A stretch of DNA of 64,000 bases from Gongronella butleri (GCA_025201375.1 JAIWZP010000046.1:175126-239125), one strand, 5' to 3'. Shown: positions 24,597 through 34,830, numbered from the stretch's first letter. Notes: generated by a model not told the origin, from the letters alone. Made by a program: numbers and translations.

Positions 24597-25449
24597 GCGC
24601 TCGTTTGCCGATGAACACAGGGTCAATGAAGTGGGATCCATCTCCATTCGCGATGACACAGACAGTGATACGCGTTTTGTCAAGCCGTTGGCCCGCAAGT
24701 TGCTGAACGTGGCCGTCACCGTCGCGACCCTTCATGTTGATGGGCGCGATCGTGTACCGCGGTGCCGCGCTGTGGTAGAGGCCGGTCTCATCTATGTTGT
24801 AGACTCTCGAGAAAGGAACGCCCCGCAATGTTTCCCTGATTTCTTCAATCTGCGGCTCGATTTCTTCGAGATCAGGTGCGCTACCGGCCTCACCGTGCAT
24901 CAGCTGTCTTTTGAAGCCATGGCGCTTTGCAAAACCGTAAAACCAGCCAACGGAGAATCCAATGGGCGGCTTCGGGTACCCGAGATCCTTGCTGATGCGC
25001 CGCGCGTGCATAACCACGGCCTGGTAATTCATAGCTGTGCTTTCTTTGGCTGCACTTTCGATGAATTTGGCGAGCTTTTCCTCGATCGCGGTCAGCTCAG
25101 GCCCCTCAGTCCGCACGCGCTTAAAATCGATCTGTGTTTCAGGAACACTTTCAATTTTTTCGCGTTTGGCTAGGATGCCTTGCACAGTGGAGCGAGACAC
25201 GTGCTTTTCAAGACCAAACTCCTTGGCCGCCCAAACACCTAAGTCTGTGTGCGACATATGTGGAAATTTAAGGCTTTTGTCGATGATGTCGATCTTTTGC
25301 CCATGCGTCAAATTAGAGCGGGCGATTTTGCTACGCGGGTAATCGCTGCTGCTAGACGTGGTGGCGTGCTTTTGGACACCACCGTTGGTACCGCGTCGCG
25401 CTAAACCAGCATTTGTGTGGCGACGCGTGTTGATAGTAGGTGTAACCAT
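23472..25449 (-). pseudogene. Pogo/Tigger-family transposase (CENP-B-type HTH + DDD), one apparent frameshift
   Basis: Cut-and-paste transposase, minus strand, exons 24597-25449, 24263-24531, 23980-24196 and 23472-23909; every junction is GT-AG. N-terminal about 170 residues are Tc5/CENP-B-like DNA-binding helices (LTHGQKIDIIDKSL; then SRSTVQGILAKREKI). First catalytic Asp lies in YNIDETGLYHS, second in LLMDNASCHKP, third in LPPNTTSKLQPLDAG, the pogo arrangement. The tail is acidic and ends TSTQTSLDLFFKKIQ. The combined exon length is one base over a multiple of three: an A7 run at 24466-24472 (exon 2, between the first and second Asp) must lose one A to keep frame. So this copy is either inactivated by a single insertion or carries a homopolymer sequencing error. 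Intron 1 is almost pure poly-A after its GT donor (about 40 A). Confidence 0.8.
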
Positions 25450-25665
25450 AATTTTGACACGTGCGGCACAATTAAGTCAATAAAAAACAAGCAAGGGAAA
25501 ATATAAAGAGAGGGCAAAAAAGCGGGCAAAAATCAAAAAGAGAGAGTGAGAGAAAGAGGCGTCTAGCCAAAAAAAAAAAGAAGTAAAGATCAAAAAAAGA
25601 TTTGAAAACCAAATTGCTAAGCCGCGCGTGCGCATTCTGTAAAGGGGTCGACGTGCAAAAAAAAA

Positions 25666-25742
25666 TCCAACACCGAGTCTCGAACTCGAGTCGACACGTT
25701 AACATACACGTGTGATACCACTAAGCTATAATCACCACTTCT
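25666..25742 (-). ncRNA. tRNA-like Pol III unit (degenerate tRNA or SINE-like) inside the pogo element
   Basis: On the minus strand: an A-box match TAGCTTAGTGGT (about 25717-25728), then about 30 nt later a B-box-like GAGTTCGAGACTC (about 25675-25687) forming a good T-arm, then a T9 run that would terminate Pol III. The 5' part resembles a tRNA D-arm, but the acceptor stem does not pair and the anticodon loop is not of standard size, so it is not a working tRNA as it stands. Confidence 0.4.
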
Positions 25743-25893
25743 AAAAAGTCAAACATATGGCACTACATAGGGTATCTTTAGATGAAAAATCAAATCTGAA
25801 GGTGCCGATATAAGCTAAATCGGCATTTGGCTGTATTTTTCAAAAAAATTTCAAAATCCTGCCGATATAGCGCGAAAACCGATATAGCAGGTG

Positions 25894-25915
25894 CCGATAT
25901 ATCCAGAACCTACTG
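25894..25915 (-). repeat. Right terminal inverted repeat of pogo element
   Basis: Reverse complement starts CAGTAGGTTCTGGATATATC and matches the left end; followed by TA at 25916-25917. Confidence 0.85.
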
Positions 25916-25917
25916 TA

Positions 25918-26959
25918 CACCTTACCCATTGTACGTTTAGCGATTGCGTCTCTCCTTTATTTACGCACAATCGCGTGCACGTCCTTTTTTGTCGAAAGCC
26001 TGTGTGACATTCTTGTCAGTTGTCAACAAAACGCCCTTTTTCCCATCTACCGGTATTCTGCCTATTTTGTCTTTATTACTGCTTTGCCAATTCTGTCAAC
26101 CTGTGTCATGCCATCATTTTTGTACTTGCATTTTCTCATCTGTTAATCCATTTTTATCTTTAGAACCGTGCGCCTGTTAATCCATTTTTGTCTTTACCGT
26201 ACGCCTGTTAAGCCGACTTTGAATTTTGGGGTACGATTTATCCTTTTTTGGAGTCCTCCCTTTTTGTATGCCGTCGTTCCCCACCATATATTTTATTCTC
26301 TTTTTTTTCTTTTGTTTTTTTGCAAGTTTGCATGCACAGATCTTCCTCCTCATGGATGGAGACAGAAGTGAGCAGTCGTCATGTTTTACTTTTTTAGTTG
26401 CAAAGGTGCATTTCTTTATGTTTCTGTGAAAGCGTCCGACGTTGTTTGACCATACAGTCCACTTATCATAGAACGCATCGCACCAAAAAAACGACATGTC
26501 ACAAGAGAGAAAAGAGACGTGCGAGAGAGAGGGCTGGAAAAAAGTCGCAACTACAGTATTGAATGAGTGACGACGAGCGACTGTGCTTGTGAGAAGCCGT
26601 TCTACTGAACAAATTAGAGCAAGAGAGACAGCAGACCGTAATATCATAAAAAGATACGTAAAAATTATTGCTGTTGGTCGATCTAAGGACCGAGCACGCG
26701 GGAAAAAAAGGGGAGGACTCCAAAAAAGGATAAATCGTACCCTAAAATTCAAAATTGGCGCCTGTTAATCTCGTTTGGTCGATGTTGGAAGGAAAAAAGT
26801 ATACAGTAAATAGGACTCCTCCAACTCGCGCCCATTGCCTCGCTTTTCTTCCAACAGTGACATCTCTCTTGCTCTGGCACTCAAGTCTCTCTCCCTTGGC
26901 CATTGACCTCTCTCTGCTTATTCTTTTATTCTAATTTTCAATTACTGTAAATTCTCACT
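25918..26959. other. Non-coding stretch containing a MITE-like element
   Basis: Right of the pogo element. At 26140-26215 a short unit CTGTTAATCCATTTTT is tandemly repeated with variants, followed by the inverted-repeat element 26213-26760. The final 100 bases before 26960 are pyrimidine-rich, like the 5' regions of genes in this window, and lead into a broken gene. No conserved coding region seen. Confidence 0.5.
26213..26760. mobile_element. MITE-like element with about 55-bp inverted ends
   Basis: The left end (from about 26213) reads CGACTTTGAATTTTGGGGTA followed by CGATTTATCCTTTTTTGGAG; the same sequence recurs inverted at about 26700-26758. About 440 bp lie between, without a convincing protein. 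An open frame spans it on the minus strand but is low-complexity and matches nothing I know. Target-site duplication not resolved. Confidence 0.5.
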
Positions 26960-27405
26960 ATGGTTGGCTACTATTCAATCTTTGATCCCGAGTCGATGGA
27001 GTCCGTAGTGGAGCCCGTCGACGTGTCCTTTCAAGAGGACTTTGTAGGCCAGGCCCCCCGTGACAGCATGTCGCTGTTGTCCTCTTTGATCAGAATGAGG
27101 ATGTCCCCATGGCTATGGACAATCAGTCCTTCTTCCCGGAGCCCAAGGAGCAGGTCCCCTTTGTCTGGGACCGTGCTGCCCTGGACCAATTGTTGAACAT
27201 GTCGTTCCCAGAGGTGTACGTCAACCCCATGGACTTGAACATGGCCCCGGCGCAAGCACCGTCCCCAGTCCAAGAAGCCGCGCCTCAAGAGATGACGCCA
27301 CCACCCAGCAGTGATGACGACGAAGATGAATATGAAGGTTCCGTGGTATCCACGTCGTCAACTTTCGTTTCGACAAACAATCATCCAAAATGCCACCACA
27401 AATGA
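26960..27405 (+). pseudogene. 5' fragment of an acidic, unrecognised protein gene, frameshifted
   Basis: ATG at 26960 opens a frame (MVGYYSIFDPESMESVVEP) that runs to about 27085; the protein character then continues in another frame (FDQNEDVPMAMDNQSFFPEP onward) to a stop at 27405. The second part has a P/E-rich segment and an acidic DDDEDEYE stretch, as in many activation domains. No intron fits the join, so a small indel near 27080-27090 is likely. Right after it comes foldback fragment C. I read it as the truncated start of a gene or retroelement protein; its function is unknown. Confidence 0.4.
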
Positions 27406-27409
27406 TATT

Positions 27410-28012
27410 ATTAGTATTCATGGCGCGGCGGACACTTGGTAGCAGGCATTGTCGATTTTCTTAAATTGAGATTTTCTAGTGATTTTCCAAGGGGGTCGGT
27501 CGGCATTTTAGGGCAGTAAAATTTAGGGCCTCGGATTGCTGAGCCACTCACACCCTGGGTAAACATGCCTTGTTTGTCCACAAAAATGATATAAAAACTA
27601 AGGGCTAGCCATCTGGTTTTGGCAAAAAATGTGATTCGTTGCATTTTTGTCTGTTGTTTCGACAATAGGCGATTTTACAGTAACTCTTTTTGGTCTTATG
27701 GTGCGTCTCATCTATATCATACTGTAAATTTATGCGAAATGCATTTTCGCAGGACTGAGCGATCCGATCTCTGTAAAAACTTGACATCGTCGGACTTTTA
27801 AGTTGTAAATCCATTGGTCTTAATTTGGTACAATTCTGTCAGGTTCGCTGAGAAAAACGCGTAAAATATTATTTGGCGCTGGTTTTCATTTATAACTTAA
27901 AAGTCCGACGATGCCAAGTTTTTACAGAGATCGGATCGCTCAGTCCTGCGAAAATGCATTTCGCATAAATTTATGATATAGATGAGACGCACCATAAGAC
28001 CAAAAAGAGTTA
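27410..28012. repeat. Foldback fragment C ending in a 120-bp hairpin
   Basis: 27420-27665 matches the outer end of the foldback left arm in the same orientation as copy B (34450-34720). It is followed by an almost perfect inverted repeat: 27676-27800 and 27893-28012 pair over about 120 bp around a spacer of about 95 bp. The two hairpin arms differ mainly by a TA versus TACTGTA change (27720-27726 against 27972-27973). Confidence 0.7.
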
Positions 28013-28118
28013 CAGTAGAGTACCGCTATATCGGTTTCAAAATTTTTTGATTTTTGGGCTGCCGATATAATGATCACCCGCCAAATGCCAATATAAAAAG
28101 ACCGGGGCTGAAGTTTAC

Positions 28119-28562
28119 AATTTTTATTGTGAATAAAGAGCAAACTCTGGGCTATCAAATGAGCCCACTCTTGGGGCATTGCGATCACTGGATGGTGCGC
28201 AATGGCATTTTTAGAAATCACCAGCTTTCCAAGGGGCATATCGGCAATCGCAGTTGCATCTTGAATTTTTTTCTCAGATCGCCACGCCACTTAATCGTGT
28301 GGTATAACACGCCTCAGACATAATAAAAATGCAATAAAATTCAGGGGTCCATTGACTGGTTTTGAGGTAAAACGCATTTTTGTCAGCTTGGTGCCGTGTA
28401 CAGTATTTGGTCGAAACTCCAAAGTCATCTCGATGGGAAATTGTCACAACGCTTTGCAAAGCATATCATTCAAAAGAGCAATTTTTGGGCTTTCAAATGA
28501 ACCTACTCTGAGGGCGTTACAATCACTGGATGGTGCGCAATGGCAATTTTTGTAATTACAAC
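28119..28562 (+). repeat. Pair of diverged direct repeats of about 100 bp
   Basis: 28119-28220 and 28465-28562 share, in order, AAAGAGCAA, CAAATGA.CC, and CACTGGATGGTGCGCAATGG. They lie about 345 bp apart inside the non-coding part of the second pogo remnant. Between them sits a copy of the dispersed module that is also found in the foldback repeat and the HTH array. Confidence 0.6.
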
Positions 28563-28631
28563 GTTTACTTAATACTGTAACACTACTGCAGTACACGATG
28601 AGTCAATTTTTTCATTGTGATGCGCATTTTA

Positions 28632-29050
28632 TTACTCAAAGGAAGGTTTAAAAAAAGAACTGATTGAAGATTGGGTGCTAATGGCCCTGACTTGCTCGTC
28701 CTTGTCTTTGATTTTGGCATTCACGGCAGCCAAAATCGCAAAATCCAGATGATCGTCAAGCATGCGCGAATCACGTGTCGCAACAAGAAGCTGTCTTTGA
28801 CTAGCCCACGTGATCTTTTTCCTTGTCAATGAAGTTGTCATCTTCCATTTCGCCGGCGCTGGCATCAATTACTGTGGGCTCGTTTCCAGGTTCACAGACA
28901 ACCTGGATGGATTCCTCGTCAATTGACACGTTTGTCATTTCCTCGCTTGCCTCCATCGAGTGCTCCCCAAATACAGCCGTCAAATTCTCGTGAATCTCTC
29001 TATTCACGTCGGCGTCGTTGTCAAGTGCCGCAATTGCAGTGACACCAAGC
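28632..29050 (-). pseudogene. C-terminal exon relic of a second pogo-type transposase
   Basis: Minus-strand reading from an acceptor at 29051: an acidic segment (NREIHENLTAVFGEHSMEAS) corresponds to STQIQSDLATLFGDPNNEEL of the first transposase, then WASQRQLL and DDHLDFAILAAVNAKIKDKD correspond to its tail, ending SSISSFFKPSFE. The frame breaks at an A run near 28818 (GGAAAAAG). Only this exon survives. Confidence 0.7.
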
Positions 29051-30111
29051 TAAAAAAAAATTGAACACCACGCACCACCGCGTTTTGCGTCACCGCTGTC
29101 GCTTTTTTGTGCTTGCTAAGCACAATGTACCGGGATTTTACATCAAAAACACCCTGCTGAGCATTTGTGGCATTGTCAACGCAGAAATCAACCAATGTTG
29201 TCGCCTTTGTGGTGTCAAGCGCCAGATTGACACGCATTGGTCGCGCCAGCTGCGGCGCAAGCACTGAAATGGACCAATTGGTGCAAGAGTGAACAAATGC
29301 GTAAAAGCACTCAATGCGAGTTTCGGCAATTCGAGGCAGGCTCCCAAGCACACAGCCATTGCTTGGTCAAATGGACTTGGCAGCACAGCCAGCTGCAAGT
29401 GCCAATGCATCACAGATCCGGCTTAGGCAGGGACGCAAGCGGATGGCAGCAAAATAAAAAAAAGGGATTGTGGTCGGACACCAAAGGTCCGATATGGAAA
29501 TGATGTCATGGCGTCATTTCGGATTACCGACAATCCCGCTCAATGCGACAGCACCATCGCTGTGTCGTGCAGCCCTGAATATAAACCACAAGAAACGAAT
29601 GACCGCGCAGTGCCTTTTGTGTGCGCGGACATGTTCGCCGAGAAATATCTTTAGAATCAAAAATGAAAGAATAACAAATCCTAAATGACAATTCGAAAGA
29701 GTGCTTGGCCTTTTTAGTGATAGGCCAAGCAAAGCAAAAAAAAATTGAATGAAATGCGTCACGGGCTGTCAAGCTCAATGCCGTGGCACAATTGAATTCT
29801 GTCTTTCTGTGACACGTTGGCCCTCTCAAAGCTTAAGCGTGTCACGACAGGACACTTGGCCGTTCAGAGTAAGGCCGAAATAAAAAATGGACATTAAAGA
29901 TGACAAGGGCGCGAGAAAAGAGCGCGATCGTCATAAACCATAGCCGCGCCTCGTTTTCTAGCAATCTGTATAAATAGCCCTTTCATCCTCGTAGCTGAAA
30001 TAAAGGTCCAGACCGTTTTTAATCGTACTCCCCGTCTTTTGTTTTTATTTTTTGTTTTATCTTTTTCGAGGAGACCCCCCCACCACATCTTTTCTTTACG
30101 AATTTTCTACT
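29051..30111. other. Non-coding stretch upstream of Gag pseudogene, possible LTR remnant
   Basis: Open frames at 29004-29413 (minus) look protein-like in places but match nothing I recognise. From about 29690 the sequence has short inverted pieces (CTTGGCC/GGCCAAG), a TATAAATA box at 29969-29976 and a pyrimidine-rich leader just before the Gag ATG, an arrangement like an LTR promoter. No second LTR copy is present in the window, so limits cannot be set. Confidence 0.4.
29969..29976 (+). promoter_or_regulatory. TATA box (TATAAATA) of the Gag pseudogene
   Basis: TATAAATA about 140 bp before the Gag ATG, followed by GCCCTTTCATCCTC. Position and sequence fit a Pol II core promoter of an LTR or gene. 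Confidence 0.45.
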
Positions 30112-31314
30112 ATGGACCCCAACAACAGCGGTAATCAAGGTGAAGAGCGCCCGGTGCAAGATTCTGCTGAGACTCCAAGACTGGCTGAGGAGAAGACGAC
30201 CACGGCTGTGGACGGCGACCTCCCCATTGTGCAAGATGACGCGGAGCCCATCATGGACCAAGGAAATGAGTCGGTGACTCGGTCGCTAGTTTGGGCACGT
30301 CGCCAGTTGGATCGTGCATTGGCGCACCATCAAGAGCGCAACGCCTCCACCACGGCGCGCAAGGATGTACTCCACTTTTTGGAGCTTACAAATGGCCTGC
30401 TCAAGCTGCAAGAACTTTCGATCCCTGCCATTGCCCCCATGGAATTGTCCCCCAAGGAGGCGGCGAAAATTGGTGCTATGGCGGCAAATGACAAGACCAA
30501 CCGCCAAGCGCGCAATGTCCCCATCTTGCAACTCGACTCGGACCCAGAGAAAAAGAAAGGGAACCACGAGGCACATGCAAACATACACATTTTTGTGGAG
30601 AAGTTTGAACTTGCTCTGTTTGCGGCTGGCCTCGACATCGAAAAAAGTTGGAAGCAGCACCTCTCGATGGCAATTGTACACTCCATCCGATTGGTGACTT
30701 GGTTCAATGAACAATTGCGCTACAAAGACGCGACTTGGGCAGAGGCCAAAGCCATGATAATTAAAAAGTTCAAGGCTGAATGGCGCGAGCCAGATGCAGA
30801 AGAAAAATTGGCCAACATGGTGGCGCGTGCTGATGAACATCCCTTACACGTGATCCAAGACTTTGACTCTATCATGGTGCACCACGCTATCCCCGACTCC
30901 AAGGTCTATGGCAATTTTCTCATCAACGCATTGGCCAAGAACCATAGCGACTTTGTTGAAACAATTCGTAGCACATACGCAGCAAGCATTGGCCACTTGG
31001 ATGAAGACGAGCGGCATGCCCTGAATGTCTCATACATCAAAAAGGTTGCCCCCAATTTGATCCGCGACTCGCACCTCCCCACGCGATTTAAGAAAAAGGG
31101 AGCATCTGATGTAGCCGCGCATGACAGGCGCGCTACGACTGCGCATACCGTAGTAAGCCATATGATCGGCTGGCTGTGGCAGCAAAGAGCAGCAACAAGA
31201 AGCCCGCCGGTGGCGTCAAAACTCGCGTTCCCTCAAGCAATTCCAAGGCCCTTTCGCTCACGACCGAGCAAAGAGAAGAATACCGACGTCAAGGCAAGTG
31301 CTACATGAGCTGAC
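30112..31314 (+). pseudogene. Ty3/Gypsy-type Gag, frameshifted and cut at the zinc knuckle
   Basis: ATG at 30112 (MDPNNSGNQGEERPVQDSAE). Residues about 140-300 look like a retrotransposon capsid: IHIFVEKFELALFAAGLDIE, then WAEAKAMIIKKFKAEW, then a segment about not dispersing during passage (NFLINALAKNHSDFVETI). The open frame runs to 31308, but from about 31110 the Gag-like reading continues in another frame: YDRLAVAAKSSNKKPAGG, then LSLTTEQREEYRRQGKCY, which is the usual lead-in to a CCHC zinc knuckle. It stops two codons later where foldback copy B begins (31312). So one indel near 31100-31130 and a break by the repeat removed the knuckle and any pol region. Unrelated in sequence to the Gag-like gene at 15890. 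Confidence 0.65.
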
Positions 31315-34300
31315 AACTTGAGTTTTTCCAAAAATCCAAAAAAAAGGATTTCACCACCAAAGGCTTGTCGCAACGCCACGAAATTTTCCCAGCTATACGA
31401 TTCGGCCCCTCTCTTTTCAAAAAAAAATTAAAACACCAATGTCAAACTGCTGGTTCCGCGAGTAACTTGACATTGCTGAAATTTTAGCTGTGACGCATTT
31501 TTCAAAAATCATTTCGCGGTAAAATCGTACTTCAATCACTGCCAAACTTAACATCCCGTATTTTTCAACGGCCCTCTTTTCAGAAAAAATAAAAACCAGA
31601 GGTCGCTGTAGCCGTTGTCGAGACATGCACAGATTTCATCGATTTGCACAAATTGCAATATTGATGGCCACAAGCTCTAATTGGATCGATGCCAAAATCA
31701 GCCAAATTAGGTAATTTTGGCACGTCAATTTATAATGAAACATTAAAATTCAGTGAATTATTAGGCAGTTGTCGACAATTTTAGAAAGTTGGCATTTTTC
31801 ATTATTTTCACCAATCTAGTCTTTATCAAGTCCACAAAGCCATATAAAGAATGTCTTTCCAAACCTTCACATTAGATTATTTCTGGGCGTTTTTTCGCTA
31901 CAAGCTCTTAAAAACCAGAGGTCAGCTTGGTCGTTGTGCAGATGAATCCAAAAGGTCGTTATTTTCACAAATTTGGTACTGGATCTCGAAATATTTTGTG
32001 GATCGCGGAGAAAACAGCAACGATCGAAAGAGACGGACTCGGTTGTCATTTTTAGGTTGTTTTCATGCCAGATGAACAATCTTTGCATGCTTGAAAAAGT
32101 CGATCAAACAACAAGAAGCATGTTTTTCGGACTTTGCCGGCGCTGTGCCTCCAGAAATGTTTTTACAGCCTGTTCACCAGCCAACGAAAAATGTGTCACG
32201 GCACAAACTACAGCCCAATGCTCAAGACGAACCTACCTGATTTTTTTTGGGCTCGAAAATTTCAAAAACCTTTTATTTTTTCTATTTTGCATTCATCTCG
32301 CCATCTGCATGGCCCACCCCGCTCAAAAATATCTGCATCGAATTCAGCGCAAAATTTGCAACAAAAAAGCTTAAACCCCCAGAGCGCTACGACCACGTTT
32401 GAAAAATTCAGGGGTCACAATTTTAAATTCTAAAACGGCCAATTTTGAACTCCGAGTGATCAATGCATCCCAAACCGGTAACTCCGATGAATCGTGATAG
32501 ACGCGCAAAATGGCAGGTTGCCCCAACTTAAGAAAATTGCCCAAAGAGTGACGCATGAACGGCGATCGACTGAGTAAAATTGTCTAATTTGGTGCGAATG
32601 TTTTTGCAAAAATTTAAGGGTTGACTCTTCCAAATTAAGGTGCGTGGATTGCATGGAATTTTTATTTTTTTTACTTTTTTTTAATTTTTTATTTTGCACA
32701 TTTTTGTGCACTGAGTGGGCTGCAGGCTGGTAAAATGACCGATGCAGAAAGTTCAAACCCAAGCTGGCGCGCCGCAAGTCATCCCATTAGGTGCTTTGCC
32801 CCAGGTTTGTTGGTAAAACTGGAATAAAAATCACAAGTTTATTAGACCGTTCTCGAGTAAAGGGCAATTGCAGAAATCTCTCGGAAAAGTTATTTTCTCC
32901 ATCAGTTTTGATCAGATCGCAGTGAAACTTGTTGCATTCGACAGCAATTAAGCAGCCTCATTCGACACGCTAAAAATACCGGTGGTTGTTTTTCCGGTTG
33001 TCGAGATGATCGAACTTCAAAATTAATCCAATGTTTGATCGACTTTTGCACGCGTGCAGAGTTCGCCCATCGGGCAAGCAAACAATCCACCAGAAATGAC
33101 ACTCAAGTGCGTCTCTTTCGTTCGTTGCTGTTTTCTCCGCGATCCACAAAATATTTCGAGAACCAGTACCAAATTTGTGAAAATAACGACCTTTTGGATT
33201 CATCTGCACAACGACCAAGCTGACCTCTGGTTTTTAAGAGTTTATAGAGAAAAAACGGCAAGAAATAACCTAATGTGTAGGTTTGTTGGAGAGACAACCA
33301 ATCTATGGTTTGTGGTCTTTAAGACTAGATTTTTGAAAATCATGGAAAATTGTCAAATTTCTAAAACTGTCGACAAATGCCTAATAATTCACTGCATTTT
33401 AACGTTTCATTATTTATAAATTGACGTGCCAAAATTACCTAATGGCTGATTTTGGCATCGATCCAATTAGAGCTTGTGGCCGTCAATTTGCAATTTGTGC
33501 AAATTGATAAAATCTGTGCATATCTCGACAACGGCTACAGCGACCTCTCGTTTTTATTTTTTCTGAAAAGAGGGCCGTTGAAAAATACGGGATGTTAAGT
33601 TTGGCAGTGATTGAAGCACGATTTTATGATACCGCGAAATGATTTTTTGAAAAATGCGTCACAGCTTAAAATTTCAGCAATGTCAAATCGCTCGCGGAAC
33701 CAGCAGTTTGACATTGGTGTTTTAATTTTTTTTTTGAAAAGAGAGGGGCCGAATCGTATACTGTAGCTGGGAAAGTTTCGTGGCGTTGCGACAAGCAAGT
33801 CTTTGGTGGTGAAATATTTTTTTTGGATTTTTGGAAAAACTCAAGTTGTTATCATGGTCATGTCAAAATGCACCTGGAGGGTCCGCCAATTTGATTGGCT
33901 GGTGCCCCGAGAAAAGAGAAATCATTTTGGCACCCCACACGCCAGCGCTTGGAGAGTCATCTCATTAGATGCATCGATTCCGACTTTCTAAACAAATCTG
34001 TAATAAAACTCGGGGGTTGACGACGGATCACGAGAAAAAAGCAATCAAAGTCAAATTTTAGAAACTAAGATTTCTCGACCAGTTTTGGTGGCACGCCAGT
34101 GAAACTGGTGTCATTTGACAAAGAATCGAATTCTGCATGCATTTTTGTCGCTGCAAACCTTTTGAGGGTTACCTTTTTCATTGTCTAGAAAATCGGAGTT
34201 GAAAATTTAAATCTGGCATCACAAGTGTACAAAGGTTGCGCATCAGCTTCGCCGGACTAAGGTAAAATGACCTTCTCGCGCGTCTCTTACTACTTGTAAA

Positions 34301-34830
34301 ATTTCAGCATGATTGAATTACAATTGAGAGTGCTAGGGCCGAAATTGTGAATTTCTAGAAAAATCTCGAATTTCTCGTCACTGGCCTGATCAGCCCCCTG
34401 TTTTTACTTTGTGTTCGACAAGCGAGCGTTTAAAATGCACAAATGATATTACTGTAGGATTCGCGGAGCGGCGGGCACTTGGTAGCGAGCATTGTTGATT
34501 TTCTTCAATTGAGATTTTTTAGTGATTTTCCAAAGGGGTCGTCGGTCAGCATTTTTAGGGCAGCAGTAAAATTTAGGTCCTCGGATCGCTGCACCACTCA
34601 CACCCTGGGTAAACATGTCTTGTTTATCTACGAAAAGGATATAAAAACCAAGGGCTACGTAGCCATCTGGTTTTGGCAAAAAATGTGATTCGTTGCATTT
34701 TTGTCTGTTGTTTCGACAATAAGCGATTTTAACCCTTTTTGGGCCCTAAATTTATGCGAAATGCATTTTCTCAGGACTGCTTGATCAGATATCTGAAAAA
34801 AAACTTGACATCGTTGGTGTTTTATATTCA
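31312..34830. repeat. Foldback repeat copy B (inverted relative to copy A)
   Basis: Runs as the reverse complement of copy A: 31312-32110 is the (shortened) right arm, 32110-33030 the spacer, 33030-34830 the left arm. The spacer and right arm are almost identical to copy A (for example the translations of 31973-32374 and 21236-21637 agree throughout; 32460-32777 differs from 20830-21150 by one three-base deletion). The left arms differ at many sites. The outer end (34745-34815) contains one arm of the hairpin seen in fragment C. No gene is called inside. Confidence 0.8.

Larger units (their letters stand above)
22981..25915 (-). mobile_element. Pogo/Tigger-type DNA transposon, nearly complete
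   Basis: About 2.9 kb bounded by terminal inverted repeats that begin CAG(G)TAGGTTCTGGATATAT and flanked by TA on each side (22979-22980 and 25916-25917), the target-site duplication of Tc1/mariner/pogo elements. It carries a minus-strand transposase gene of four exons (23472-25449). CCGATATA motifs recur near both ends (left: 22995-23003 inverted, 23030-23038, 23056-23064; right: about 25803, 25861, 25893) and may be transposase-binding sites. A tRNA-like Pol III unit sits between the transposase start and the right end. Confidence 0.85.
28013..29050 (-). mobile_element. Second, truncated pogo-family element
   Basis: After a TA (28011-28012) comes a TIR-like end CAGTAGAGTACCGCTATATC plus the same subterminal layout as the first element (GCCGATATA, then ACCGCC, then TGCCAATATA). 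The minus-strand relic of the transposase C-terminus follows at 28632-29050. The rest of the transposase and the other TIR are not found, so the element is cut. Confidence 0.65.

Noticed and set aside
26177..26752. 191-codon open frame on the minus strand across the MITE-like element
   Set aside because: Its ends are the inverted repeats themselves, composition is Phe/Lys/Ser-rich, and no domain or conserved start is visible.
29004..29413. Two overlapping minus-strand open frames (LALDTTKATTLVDFCVDNA...)
   Set aside because: Protein-like in places but I could not tie them to pogo, Gypsy or any family, and no start or splice pattern fits; left as unassigned repeat DNA.
30052..30111. Upstream extension of the Gag frame from a TTG codon
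   Set aside because: No ATG; the sequence is pyrimidine leader, and the ATG at 30112 is the natural start.
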